Shown piece by piece: positions 33,860 through 42,660 of a stretch of 64,000 bases of DNA. Within the stretch, counting starts at the first letter, position 1, and the number at the start of each line of letters is the position of its first letter. The notes under the pieces were generated by a model. That model made no database searches, was not told the DNA's origin, and worked only from the letters and a program-made list of their open reading frames with translations. The position numbers and the translations under genes were made by a program. Origin of the DNA: JBCFAY01 sp038562375 (GTDB lineage Bacteria; Bacillota; Clostridia; Christensenellales; CAG-138); the NCBI GenBank assembly GCA_038562375.1, contig JBCFAY010000004.1:62001-126000 (forward strand), in the 5' to 3' direction.

Positions 33860-36292
33860 TTAAAGCTTACGAAAGCTCAATTTATCCCCCAGCATATGCG
33901 CCTCGACGCTGTCGCCAAGGCTCAGCCGGCCGGCGAGGATCTCCTCGCTCAGGCTGTCCTCCACCTGCTGCTGTATCGCCCGGCGGAGCGGGCGCGCTCC
34001 GTATTGCGGGTCAAACCCGGAGCTCGCGAGGTGATCCGCCGCCTCCGATGTTACCGTGAGCGTGATGTTGCGCTCCTTCAGGCGCTCGACGACGCTCCTG
34101 AGCATCATCGACACGATCCGGCGCGTCTGCTCCGGCTCGAGCGAGTGGAAGATGATGATCTCGTCCACCCGGTTGAGGAACTCCGGCCGGAACGTCTTCT
34201 TGAGCTCCTCGAGCATCTGCGACTTCATATTCTCATACGAGGGGATGCCCGACGACGAAGCGCCGAAGCCCACGGTCTTGTTCTGCATGATCCTCAAGGC
34301 GCCGACGTTGGAAGTCATGATCAATATCGTGTTGCGGAAATCCACACTTCTTCCCTTGGCGTCGGTCAGGCGGCCGTCCTCGAGCACCTGCAGGAGGATA
34401 TTGAACACGTCCGGATGCGCTTTTTCGATCTCGTCGAACAATACGACGCAGTAAGGCTTTCTCCTCACACGCTCGGTCAGCTGTCCGCCGTCGTCATAAC
34501 CGACGTATCCCGGAGGCGAGCCGGTAAGCTTCGCGACCGAATGCGGCTCCATATATTCGGACATATCGAGGCGGATCATCGCATCCTCGTCGGAGAACAT
34601 CACCTCGGCGAGCGCCCGGCACAGCTCCGTCTTGCCGACGCCCGTCGGCCCGAGGAAGATGTACGAACCGATCGGCCGCTTGGGGTCCTTGAGCCCCGCG
34701 CGCGCGCGGCGGATTGCGCGGGCCACGGCGGAAACCGCCTCTTCCTGGCCGACGACGCGCTCGTGCAGCTTCTCTTCAAGATGCAGGAGTTTTTCGCCCT
34801 CGTCCTGAGTCAGCTGCTTGACCGGGATGCCGGTCCAGGCGTTCACGACCTGCGCGATATCCTCCTCGGTGACGACGGATTCCTTCGCGGAGCGGGTCTG
34901 CTCCCATTCCTGCTGGAGCTGTTTTATTTCCTTTAAGAGCTTCTGCTCTTCGTCGCGCACCCGTGCGGCTTTCTCGTAGTTCTGGTTGGTGACGGCCTCT
35001 TCCTTTTCCTTGCGCAGCGCGTCGATCCGGCTTTCCATCTCCTTCATGTCCGGCGGGGAGCTGTATGCCTGCAGACGCACGCGGCTGGCCGCCTCGTCCA
35101 TCAGGTCGATGGCCTTGTCGGGCAGGAATCGGTCGGCAAGATAACGGTCGGACAGGTCGACCGCGGCGCGGATGGCCTCGTCCGTGATCTTCGCTTTATG
35201 GTGCGCCTCATAGCGATCCCTAAGACCCATAAGGATCTCGACCGCTTGCTCGCGCGTCGGCTCGCCGACGGTCACGGGCTGGAAGCGCCTCTCGAACGCG
35301 GCGTCCTTCTCGATGTGCTTGCGGTACTCGTCGATCGTCGTGGCGCCGACGACCTGGATTTCGCCCCGCGCGAGCGAGGGCTTCAGGATGTTGGAAGCGT
35401 CGATCGAACCCTCGGACGCGCCCGCACCCACCACCGTGTGAAGCTCGTCGATAAAGAGTATCGTATTGCCGCTCTGCTGTAGCTCCGTGATCGCCGCCTT
35501 GATGCGCTCCTCGAATTCTCCGCGGTACTTGGTGCCGGCGAGCATACCCCCGAGGTCGAGCGCGACGACGCGCTTGCCCTTGAGCAATTCCGGGATATCG
35601 CCGGAGACGATCCTCTGCGCCAGCCCCTCGATGATCGCGGACTTGCCGACGCCCGGGTCGCCGATGAGAACAGGATTGTTCTTGGTGCGGCGGCTTAAAA
35701 TCTGTATGATGCGCTCGATCTCCTTCTCCCTGCCGATCACGGGATCGAGTTCGCCCAGCTGCGCCATGCGCGTAAGGTCTTTGCCGAACTGATCGAGCGT
35801 CGGCGTATTGGAATTCTGTCCCTTGCCCGCCGCCGCGCCCGTGCCTGTGGCCTCGTTGGAGATCGTTTCGACGATATCCTTCCGGAGCGTGTCAAGATCC
35901 ACGCCGAGGTCCGAGAGTATACGCGCGGCCACGCCCTCTCTTTCGCGCAGTATCGCAAGGAGCAGGTGCTCGGTCCCGATATAGTTGTTCTTGAGCGTCT
36001 TGGCCTCGTAGAGGCTCAGCTCAATGATCTTCTTTGTCCTGGGGGTATAGCCGAAGCTGTCCGTAAAATGATAGTCTCCGTGCCCGACAAGCACCTCGGC
36101 GCGATCGAGCACGTTTTCCTCATCCACTCCAAAGCGCATGAGCGTTTTGGCTGCGGCCCCGTCCTTTTCATGGATCAAGCCAAGGAGCAAATGCTCGCTG
36201 CCGACATAATTATGCCCGAGCGCCTTCGCGCTTTCCTGCGCCATTCCAAGGGCGCGCTTTGCGCCCTGCGTAAAACGTTCCATAAAATCCAT
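33860..36292 (-). CDS. clpC: ClpC, AAA+ protease chaperone
   Basis: 810 residues, family length. Double Clp_N repeat (1-145), AAA1 with GDPGVGKS, UVR-type coiled middle (about 420-460), AAA2 with GPTGVGKT and Walker B, and the C-terminal D2 small domain. With ClpP it unfolds and degrades proteins marked by McsB arginine phosphorylation. Third gene of mcsA-mcsB-clpC; its ATG is 9 bases after the mcsB stop. Confidence 0.97.
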   Translation of the reverse strand: MDFMERFTQGAKRALGMAQESAKALGHNYVGSEHLLLGLIHEKDGAAAKTLMRFGVDEENVLDRAEVLVGHGDYHFTDSFGYTPRTKKIIELSLYEAKTLKNNYIGTEHLLLAILREREGVAARILSDLGVDLDTLRKDIVETISNEATGTGAAAGKGQNSNTPTLDQFGKDLTRMAQLGELDPVIGREKEIERIIQILSRRTKNNPVLIGDPGVGKSAIIEGLAQRIVSGDIPELLKGKRVVALDLGGMLAGTKYRGEFEERIKAAITELQQSGNTILFIDELHTVVGAGASEGSIDASNILKPSLARGEIQVVGATTIDEYRKHIEKDAAFERRFQPVTVGEPTREQAVEILMGLRDRYEAHHKAKITDEAIRAAVDLSDRYLADRFLPDKAIDLMDEAASRVRLQAYSSPPDMKEMESRIDALRKEKEEAVTNQNYEKAARVRDEEQKLLKEIKQLQQEWEQTRSAKESVVTEEDIAQVVNAWTGIPVKQLTQDEGEKLLHLEEKLHERVVGQEEAVSAVARAIRRARAGLKDPKRPIGSYIFLGPTGVGKTELCRALAEVMFSDEDAMIRLDMSEYMEPHSVAKLTGSPPGYVGYDDGGQLTERVRRKPYCVVLFDEIEKAHPDVFNILLQVLEDGRLTDAKGRSVDFRNTILIMTSNVGALRIMQNKTVGFGASSSGIPSYENMKSQMLEELKKTFRPEFLNRVDEIIIFHSLEPEQTRRIVSMMLRSVVERLKERNITLTVTSEAADHLASSGFDPQYGARPLRRAIQQQVEDSLSEEILAGRLSLGDSVEAHMLGDKLSFRKL

Positions 36293-36300
36293 AATTTACC

Positions 36301-37284
36301 TCACTCCAATGATTTTCGTACCATCGCGGCGCGCGCGATGTTTTCCTCAGCCTCGTCCATAAGCCTGCCCGCCGCCGCGCATACGGATGCGCTTTGCCCC
36401 TGGGCGATCATCCGATCGATCTGGGCTTGCTCCATCCCCTCCAACAGCCCCAGGCTGACGCCCAGCTTGAGGTTGGAGCAGTGATCCATGAACTCCTTAA
36501 AGCTCATGGAGTGCGCATACCGGCAAACCCCGTAGGAGCGGAACACCGCGTCGAGCAAAGCCGATTCGTTGTGCGCGAGCGCGGCCTTGCGAAATCGCAA
36601 TTCCTGTTCGGCGAGCTGGCCGATGGTCTCGGTCAGGCCCATGACGATGTCGTCCTCGGAAATGCCCAGCGACGCCGAGTTGGAAACCTGATAGATATGC
36701 CCGGGCGCGCCGCTGCCTTCGCCGTAAAACCCGCGCACCGCAAGACCGAGCTTCGCCACCGCGCCGAGCACCTGTTCCGCGCCGCCGGAGCGTACCAGCG
36801 CCGGCATATGCAGCATCGCGCTCGCGCGCATACCCGTCCCGACGTTGGTCGGGCAGGCGGACAGATAGCCCCATTGCTCGTCGAACGCGAAGGGAAGCTG
36901 GCGCGCAAGGATCTTATCCACCACTGCGCTCTGCGCATCCGCTTCATCAAGATCGAGTCCCGGCAGGATGCTCTGGATGCGCAGATGATCTTCCTCGTTC
37001 ACCATGACCGCCATCGTCTCGCTCTTGTTCAGAAACAGCGCGCCCTTTGCTTCCATCGCAAGTTCGCGGCTGCAAAGATGCCTCTCGACCAGCCGCATCC
37101 GCTCGTTATCGCCGAGGTCGAGCATCCTGAGCAGCCGGTATTCCCCATTCTGGTTGAGCGCGTCGTTCACGCGGCGGATCATCGTTTCCGCCTGCTCCAT
37201 GCTCATGCGGGACACGAAGGGCATATCCGCGACATTTCTAGCAAGCCGCACGCGGCAGCTTAAAACCACATCCGTCAGATTCAT
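36301..37284 (-). CDS. mcsB: McsB, protein-arginine kinase
   Basis: 327 residues with the ATP:guanidino phosphotransferase fold: VLSCRVRLARNVADMPF at the start, then LSACPTNVGTGMRASAMLHMP carrying the conserved catalytic cysteine, and QVSNSASLGISE. It phosphorylates arginines to tag proteins for ClpC-ClpP. Start overlaps the mcsA stop by four bases. Confidence 0.95.
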   Translation of the reverse strand: MNLTDVVLSCRVRLARNVADMPFVSRMSMEQAETMIRRVNDALNQNGEYRLLRMLDLGDNERMRLVERHLCSRELAMEAKGALFLNKSETMAVMVNEEDHLRIQSILPGLDLDEADAQSAVVDKILARQLPFAFDEQWGYLSACPTNVGTGMRASAMLHMPALVRSGGAEQVLGAVAKLGLAVRGFYGEGSGAPGHIYQVSNSASLGISEDDIVMGLTETIGQLAEQELRFRKAALAHNESALLDAVFRSYGVCRYAHSMSFKEFMDHCSNLKLGVSLGLLEGMEQAQIDRMIAQGQSASVCAAAGRLMDEAEENIARAAMVRKSLE

Positions 37285-37760
37285 TTGCCCTCCTCCCTAT
37301 GCTCGCGCAATTCCTTGATCTTATCGCGCAATGAGGCGGCCCGCTCGTATTCCTCCGCCGCGATCGCCTCCTTGAGCTGTTTTGTCAACTCCAATAGGTC
37401 ATCCTTTTCGGCTGCCGAGGGACGTCTTCCCACATGGTCGGTTCTTCCGTTGTGCGCGCGTTTGATGCAGCCGGCAAGCTCCTCACGGAGCGCGTTATAG
37501 CATTCCGAACATCCGAGGATCCCCTGCTCCCTGAAATCCTTCAGGCTGCATCCGCAGCGCGGGCATTTCTTTTCTTGATCCAGGCGGGCGTCGTCCTCCT
37601 TCGCGCCGGAAATAAGCTGGATGAGCATCGGAAGCTTATTCAACGGAAGCCCGCGCTTCTTGGCGCAGTCCTCGCATAGATGCAGCACGCGCTTGACGCC
37701 GCCCGCAAGCAGCATCGTATGTACAGAGGCCTCATTGGCCTTGCAGTTATCACATAACAA
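37281..37760 (-). CDS. mcsA: McsA, zinc-binding activator of McsB
   Basis: 159 residues. Two pairs of CxxC motifs (CDNC and CEDC, then CPRC and CSEC) bind zinc. The C-terminal UVR motif (ELTKQLKEAIAAEEYERAASLRDKIKEL) contacts McsB. It is the first gene of the clp operon here. The usual first gene, ctsR, is missing: the region upstream is a 281-base divergent intergenic with promoters for mcsA and nifS. Confidence 0.93.
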   Translation of the reverse strand: MLCDNCKANEASVHTMLLAGGVKRVLHLCEDCAKKRGLPLNKLPMLIQLISGAKEDDARLDQEKKCPRCGCSLKDFREQGILGCSECYNALREELAGCIKRAHNGRTDHVGRRPSAAEKDDLLELTKQLKEAIAAEEYERAASLRDKIKELREHREEGK

Positions 37761-37805
37761 GCACTTATCCTCCCGCCTCGAACGCTTGGGTCCGTCCTAT
37801 ACAAT

Positions 37806-37828
37806 ATTATACCATTTTATTGCGCCCA
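37806..37828 (-). promoter_or_regulatory. mcsA-mcsB-clpC promoter (extended -10)
   Basis: Minus strand TGGTATAAT (-10 TATAAT at 37806-37811 with an extended TG) and a weak -35 TTGCGT about 16 bases upstream. No CtsR heptad repeat or CIRCE element is visible around it. Confidence 0.6.
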
Positions 37829-37895
37829 CGCAATCGTCAAACGGCTTACTACATCGCCTCCGCGCCAGCTTAAAACACAAAATTTCCCTTTGGCG

Positions 37896-37924
37896 TTGGT
37901 TTTCACGCCAAGGCGTGCTATAAT
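37896..37924 (+). promoter_or_regulatory. nifS-thiI promoter with palindromic spacer
   Basis: -35 TTGGTT (37896-37901), 17-base spacer, -10 TATAAT (37919-37924). The spacer holds the perfect inverted repeat CACGCC-AA-GGCGTG (37904-37917), a likely operator or symmetric recognition site for an unseen regulator. Confidence 0.75.
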
Positions 37925-38041
37925 AGCAAAGCTTCCCGGCGCCTGGACGCTTTTCGCGCGGAACTGTTTGGATGCATATAGTATAACGATATGCCCGCAT
38001 TTGTTCGGGCACACATGCAAATCAGCATTGGAGTGAATACT

Positions 38042-39184
38042 ATGATCTATCTTGACAATAGCGCAACAACCGCCACTCTGCCGCAGGCGGCGGAGACGGC
38101 GCGTAAATATATGTGCGAGGATTTTTTTAACCCTTCGAGCGGATATGCACCCGCCGTGCAGGTGGAACGCGAAGTAAACGACGCCCGCGGCCGTCTTGCC
38201 GCGCGCTTTGGCGCTTCGGCCAATGAAATCGTCTATACCTCCGGCGGAACGGAGAGCAACAACATGGCGTTTTCCGGCGTGCTGCGCGGCCAGCGCGGCC
38301 CTGTGCATCTTGTTTGCGGCGCGGTCGAACACCCTTCCGTGTACGAGTTGTTCCGGCAGCGGCAGCTTGCGGGCGCCGCGGTATCCTACGCGGGCGTCAA
38401 CGCGGACGGAAGCGTCAACGTAGCGCAGCTGGCGTCGCTTCTTCGGCCGGACACCGCCCTCGTAAGCGTGATGCACGTCAACAACGAAACCGGCGCCATC
38501 AACGACATCGCGGCCATCGCCCGCGCCGTCAAATCGCGCGCTCCGCGAGCCATTTTTCACGTGGACGGCGTGCAGGCGTTCTGCAAGCTCCCGTTTTCCT
38601 CCGTGCCGTGCGATCTCTACTCGATCAGCGGGCATAAATTCCACGCCCCGAAAGGCATCGGAGCGCTTTATATTAGAGCCGGAACGCGGTTTTTAGGCGG
38701 GCAGATCGGCGGCGGCCAGGAGCGCGGGCTCAGGTCCGGCACCACGAACGTCCCCGGTGTCATGGGGATGGATGCTGCTCTCGCCTATTATGCCGACAAG
38801 CAAAATGAGAAAATCGCACACGTGCGCGCCTGTAAGCTCAGGCTCTGCAACAACCTCCTGACGATTCCGGAGGTGATGATAAACGGACCGGAACCAAGCG
38901 TCGGTGCGCCTCATGTGCTGAATCTTTCGTTCCTTGGTATGCGCGGTGAGGTGCTGCTGCACGCACTCGAACAATACGGCGTTTATGTCTCGACCGGGAG
39001 CGCGTGTTCGGCGCATAAAAAGGGTAAAAACCGAATCCTCGAATCCATGGGCATCCGGGGGATTCGGCAGGAAGGCGCAGTACGCTTTAGCCTCTGCCCC
39101 CTAAACACCATCTCTCAAATGGATGAAGCGGCGCAGATCATCAAGGACCAAGTGCTAAAGCTCAGGCAATTCAAAAGAAGATAA
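38042..39184 (+). CDS. Cysteine desulfurase (NifS/IscS family)
   Basis: 380 residues from ATG 38042 with GGAG upstream; the frame continues upstream to 37991 without homology. Motifs: IYLDNSATT, PLP lysine in SGHKFHAPKG, and the reactive cysteine loop STGSACSAHKKGKNRIL. It removes sulfur from cysteine as a persulfide. The next gene is thiI 18 bases later, so the sulfur probably goes to 4-thiouridine in tRNA (the B. subtilis nifZ-thiI arrangement). Confidence 0.94.
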   Translation: MIYLDNSATTATLPQAAETARKYMCEDFFNPSSGYAPAVQVEREVNDARGRLAARFGASANEIVYTSGGTESNNMAFSGVLRGQRGPVHLVCGAVEHPSVYELFRQRQLAGAAVSYAGVNADGSVNVAQLASLLRPDTALVSVMHVNNETGAINDIAAIARAVKSRAPRAIFHVDGVQAFCKLPFSSVPCDLYSISGHKFHAPKGIGALYIRAGTRFLGGQIGGGQERGLRSGTTNVPGVMGMDAALAYYADKQNEKIAHVRACKLRLCNNLLTIPEVMINGPEPSVGAPHVLNLSFLGMRGEVLLHALEQYGVYVSTGSACSAHKKGKNRILESMGIRGIRQEGAVRFSLCPLNTISQMDEAAQIIKDQVLKLRQFKRR

Positions 39185-39202
39185 ATTAGGAGTGGCTCGC
39201 CT

Positions 39203-40372
39203 ATGGAAAACGTTTTGCTGATCCGCTATGCGGAGATTCATTTAAAGGGGCAGAATCGCCCCTTTTTCGAGCGCAAGCTTATGGAAGGCATCAAGAAGGC
39301 GCTAAACGGCTTTAACGCGCGTATCGAACGCCAGCAAGGCCGCGTATTCGTGCGTGGGATCTTCCCCGAACAGCAGCCGGAAGCAATTCGGAGGCTCGAC
39401 CGCGTATTCGGCATCCATTCGATCAGCCCTGCGCTGTGCGTGGAAAAGGAATGGGATCGGATCGCCGAAACCGCCGAGCAATTGATGCGGGGCGCTCTGG
39501 ACAAAGGCCAGGGCAAAACGTTTAAGGTGTTCGCGCGGCGTGCGGACAAACGCTTTTTCATGACCAGCGACGAAATCAACCGTGAGCTTGGAGCTTTTTT
39601 GTTGAAGCGTTTTCCTGAACTGAAAGTGGACGTGCACCGCCCCGAAATCCGCTTCTCGGTGGAGATCCGCGACGGCGCATACCTCTACACCGAGGAAATC
39701 CGCTGCCGCGGCGGTATGCCCACCGGTTCCGCCGGACATGCCGTGCTGCTCATCTCGGGCGGGATCGATAGCCCCGTCGCCGGCTACATGCTGGCCAAGC
39801 GCGGCGTCGTATTGAGCGCAGTCCATTTTTTCAGCTACCCGTATACCAGCGAGCGCGCGCGGGACAAGGTGATCGCGCTCGTAAAGATACTCTCCTCCTA
39901 CGCGGGCGCAATCAGGCTCTATCTTGTTCCGTTCACGCAGATTCAGCTCGCCATCCACGAAAAGTGCCCTCCCAAGGAGACTACGCTGCTTATGCGCCGG
40001 CTGATGATGCAGATCTCCGAGCGGCTTGCACTCGCCGAAGGTTCGCGCGCGCTCATCACGGGCGAGGCATTGGGGCAGGTCGCCAGCCAGACGCTCGAGA
40101 GCCTCGCCGTGACGGACGACGCGGTGCAGATGCCCGTTTTCCGGCCGCTGATCGGATTTGACAAGGAGGATATCATAGAGCTCGCGCAGCGCATCGGTAC
40201 GTTTGAGACGTCGATCCTCCCCTACGAGGACTGCTGCACGGTTTTTGTGCCCCAGCACCCGCTCACGCGCCCGGAAGTGGGGCAGCTTCGCGAAAGCGAA
40301 CGGCTCGTCGATTTTACCGAAATGATCCGAACGGCGATCGACGCCGCGGAAATCCTCACCATCGAAGAATGA
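39203..40372 (+). CDS. thiI: ThiI, tRNA 4-thiouridine synthetase
   Basis: 389 residues. N-terminal ferredoxin-like and THUMP domains (about 60-165), then a PP-loop ATP pyrophosphatase with LLISGGIDSPVAG. The C-terminal rhodanese domain of E. coli ThiI is absent, as in most Firmicutes, so sulfur must come directly from the neighbouring desulfurase. A cysteine pair YEDCCTVF near residue 345 fits the conserved catalytic cysteine. Ribosome-binding site AGGAG. Confidence 0.95.
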   Translation: MENVLLIRYAEIHLKGQNRPFFERKLMEGIKKALNGFNARIERQQGRVFVRGIFPEQQPEAIRRLDRVFGIHSISPALCVEKEWDRIAETAEQLMRGALDKGQGKTFKVFARRADKRFFMTSDEINRELGAFLLKRFPELKVDVHRPEIRFSVEIRDGAYLYTEEIRCRGGMPTGSAGHAVLLISGGIDSPVAGYMLAKRGVVLSAVHFFSYPYTSERARDKVIALVKILSSYAGAIRLYLVPFTQIQLAIHEKCPPKETTLLMRRLMMQISERLALAEGSRALITGEALGQVASQTLESLAVTDDAVQMPVFRPLIGFDKEDIIELAQRIGTFETSILPYEDCCTVFVPQHPLTRPEVGQLRESERLVDFTEMIRTAIDAAEILTIEE

Positions 40373-40573
40373 AGACGGCGCTTAGCGCTGCGGCACGCAT
40401 GGCGGCCCGGCGTCGAGCGGCTGCGGCAGCGTTGGAGTTCCTTCATGGGCGTGCGGGATCTTCGCATTACGGTTCGTTTCAAGCGGATCAGGCGATCGGG
40501 ATAAAACCCTAGGATTTCTAAGGTTTCATGAAAAATTCATACCTGTTCGGCGAGGTTCTGCTATACTACAAGC

Positions 40574-41305
40574 ATGAAGCTATATGTATGGATCTTTAGC
40601 ATATTGTGCGTTTGCCTGCTCGCCGGCTGCGGCGCGGGCGAAGACGCGTCCGTTCAGGAAGAGCTGAAGCCAACCCCCGCCCCTGCCTCTTTGGCCGTTT
40701 CATCATCGGAATCGACCTCGGCGCCCGCCGCGGCCGTTGAAGAAGCGCTTATACTCCACATCGAGCCGCGCATACGCGCCGAAGGAAGCGCGAAGATCAT
40801 CTATCCGTATGTTTACGACGCGTCGGCGGCGGAGACGATCAACGAGGCCGTCGCCTCGACGGTCGATCAACTGCTCGAAGCATCCGAGGATGAACTCAAC
40901 GCCGATTACAGCATCGAGTACAACGCCAATGGCTTCATCTCGATACTCCTGCATCTTTATAACCCCGACGACTACGGGCAATACCAGCTCTACCCGCTGA
41001 CGTTTAACGCAAGGAACGGCGAGCTCTATACGATTGCGGATCTGTTCGGCAGCAATGATCGCTGGCGCTGGAAACTGCCCGATATCATTACGGAGCAGGC
41101 GGAAAAAAGCGGGATCACGCTTCTGTCCAGCCCGCTGCCGATCGGCGACGATCAGTCTTTCTATCTGTCGGGCTCCGACCTGGTGCTCGTGTACCGCTAT
41201 TATGAAATCGCCACCTATTCCGCCGGAATCCCGCAGTTTCCGGTCCCGCTGAACGAGCTGAGCGATTTTGTGGGCGAGGACGCCCCGCTTTTTGGCCTGC
41301 TGTAA
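40574..41305 (+). CDS. DUF3298-type lipoprotein
   Basis: 243 residues. Signal peptide with lipobox LLAGCG, a serine/alanine/proline-rich linker, then a DUF4163/DUF3298-like domain (IIYPYVYDASAAETINEAV ... YPLTFNARNGELYTIADLF ... VPLNELSDFV). Such domains occur in the RsiV anti-sigma extracellular part and in Gram-positive lipoproteins; ligand unknown, possibly lysozyme or peptidoglycan. It is 200 bases downstream of thiI and probably has its own promoter. Confidence 0.82.
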   Translation: MKLYVWIFSILCVCLLAGCGAGEDASVQEELKPTPAPASLAVSSSESTSAPAAAVEEALILHIEPRIRAEGSAKIIYPYVYDASAAETINEAVASTVDQLLEASEDELNADYSIEYNANGFISILLHLYNPDDYGQYQLYPLTFNARNGELYTIADLFGSNDRWRWKLPDIITEQAEKSGITLLSSPLPIGDDQSFYLSGSDLVLVYRYYEIATYSAGIPQFPVPLNELSDFVGEDAPLFGLL

Positions 41306-41343
41306 GCTTCCAAGCCCTATATACATGCGTATACAAAACAAAT

Positions 41344-41365
41344 ACAGGGCGGTCACCCGCCCTGT
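41344..41365. terminator. Bidirectional terminator between the lipoprotein and the fla operon
   Basis: Nine-base perfect stem ACAGGGCGG/CCGCCCTGT with loop TCAC. The minus-strand side is followed by ATTTGTTTTG, the plus side by TGTTCC, so it can serve fliY (minus) and, less well, the lipoprotein gene. Confidence 0.75.
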
Positions 41366-41463
41366 TGTTCCATTCATCCCATATTAATCCGGCGCTTTCA
41401 CGCGGCGCGTCCCGCCGGATCAAGCGGCGGGATCGCTTCTTTGCGGCGAATCCCAGGCCCAAA

Positions 41464-42660
41464 TCATGGGGCTGAGATGATCTCCGTCACGCGGATGCCG
41501 TAATTGTCGTCTATAACGACGACCTCTCCGCGCGCGAGAAGCTTCCCGTTGACAAGGATATCCACGAGTTCCCCGGCCAGCCTGTCCAGCACGATCACAG
41601 AGCCCATGTGCAGCCCCAGAATCTCCTTGATGCTCTTTTTGGTCTTGCCAAGCTCGACCGTCACCTGAAGCGGCACGTCGAGTATCAGCCCAATATTGTC
41701 CTGGCTGGGCGGAGCGGACCTCGCTTCCCCGGCCGAAGCATCGTCAAAGGACTCGTACTGGGCCATCTTTACCCCAACCATACCCTTGCCCGATTGCGCA
41801 GGATCTCCACCCCATGCCGTTGAAGCGGGCGGCTTTGCGCCGGGCGCGGCCGCGGGCGCCGGTTTTCCTTTTGGTTCCGGCCTGCCCTCGGGCGCCATGC
41901 GATCTGCTTGCGTCGGCACGGTACCCTCTTTCGCCGGTTTCGTCTGCTTGTCCTTTTCCGGTTTTTTGGGGGCGGGCGGAGCGGGCAAATCCATCACTCC
42001 GCTGAGCAGGCCCATTGCGAGCTGCTTACCAAACTCAAACGGAACGATCTGCATGATCTCGCTGTTGAGCACTCCCTCGATCTGCATCGAAAAGCCGACC
42101 TTGATGACCAGCCCCCGCCGGGAAATCAGATTATAGAAGTTATCCTCCTCCAGCACAATTCGATGCACCTCGGGCGGAGAGATGTTGACCGGCCGCATGA
42201 TAATATCCGCCAGCGCAGTCGAAGAGGCGCCGACCATCTGGTTCATAACCTCGCTGATCGCCGAGAAGTGCAACTCATCGATGTCGCCGCCGTAGTCGGT
42301 GATGCTTTCGCCCATGAGCAGGCCGGTAATGATCCGGACATCCTCCTCCTTGACAAGGAAGATATTAAAGCCGTCGATCCCTTCGGTATAAGAAACCTCC
42401 ACCACGATGAGCGGCCTCTGATAATACCCGAGATCCTTTGCGTTCCGGCAGATTTTAACGCGCGGCGTGGTGATGCTGACTTTTTTTTCAAGCAGCGTCG
42501 AAAGCGTTGTCGCGGACGTTCCCATGCAGATGTTTCCGATTTCGCCCAAAGCGTCCTTTTCCTCATCGCTGAGCAGGACCTCATCCGCCGAGGCGCTTTC
42601 CTGTTCCTCCGAAGTAGCTTTTACAGTATTTAACAGCTCATCCGCCGCTTGGTATTCCAT
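41464..42660 (-). CDS. fliY: FliY, flagellar switch protein with CheC domain
   Basis: 398 residues. N-terminal CheC/FliY-like part (DEEKDALGEIGNICMGTSATTLSTLL and a second such motif LHFSAISEVMNQMVGASSTALA), a proline/alanine/lysine-rich linker (about 225-310), and a C-terminal FliN-like SpoA domain (ILDVPLQVTVELGKTKKSIKEIL ... GEVVVIDDNYGIRV). It forms part of the flagellar C-ring and dephosphorylates CheY in Firmicutes. Last gene of the fla segment; overlaps fliM by 23 bases. Confidence 0.95.
   Translation of the reverse strand: MEYQAADELLNTVKATSEEQESASADEVLLSDEEKDALGEIGNICMGTSATTLSTLLEKKVSITTPRVKICRNAKDLGYYQRPLIVVEVSYTEGIDGFNIFLVKEEDVRIITGLLMGESITDYGGDIDELHFSAISEVMNQMVGASSTALADIIMRPVNISPPEVHRIVLEEDNFYNLISRRGLVIKVGFSMQIEGVLNSEIMQIVPFEFGKQLAMGLLSGVMDLPAPPAPKKPEKDKQTKPAKEGTVPTQADRMAPEGRPEPKGKPAPAAAPGAKPPASTAWGGDPAQSGKGMVGVKMAQYESFDDASAGEARSAPPSQDNIGLILDVPLQVTVELGKTKKSIKEILGLHMGSVIVLDRLAGELVDILVNGKLLARGEVVVIDDNYGIRVTEIISAP

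Noticed and set aside
33803..34936. 377-codon plus-strand frame over clpC
   Set aside because: Shadow of clpC with no recognisable domain.
40528..40540. ATGAA-AAA-TTCAT palindrome upstream of the lipoprotein gene as an ArgR box
   Set aside because: The half-sites are three bases too close for an ARG box, and the gene has no link to arginine.
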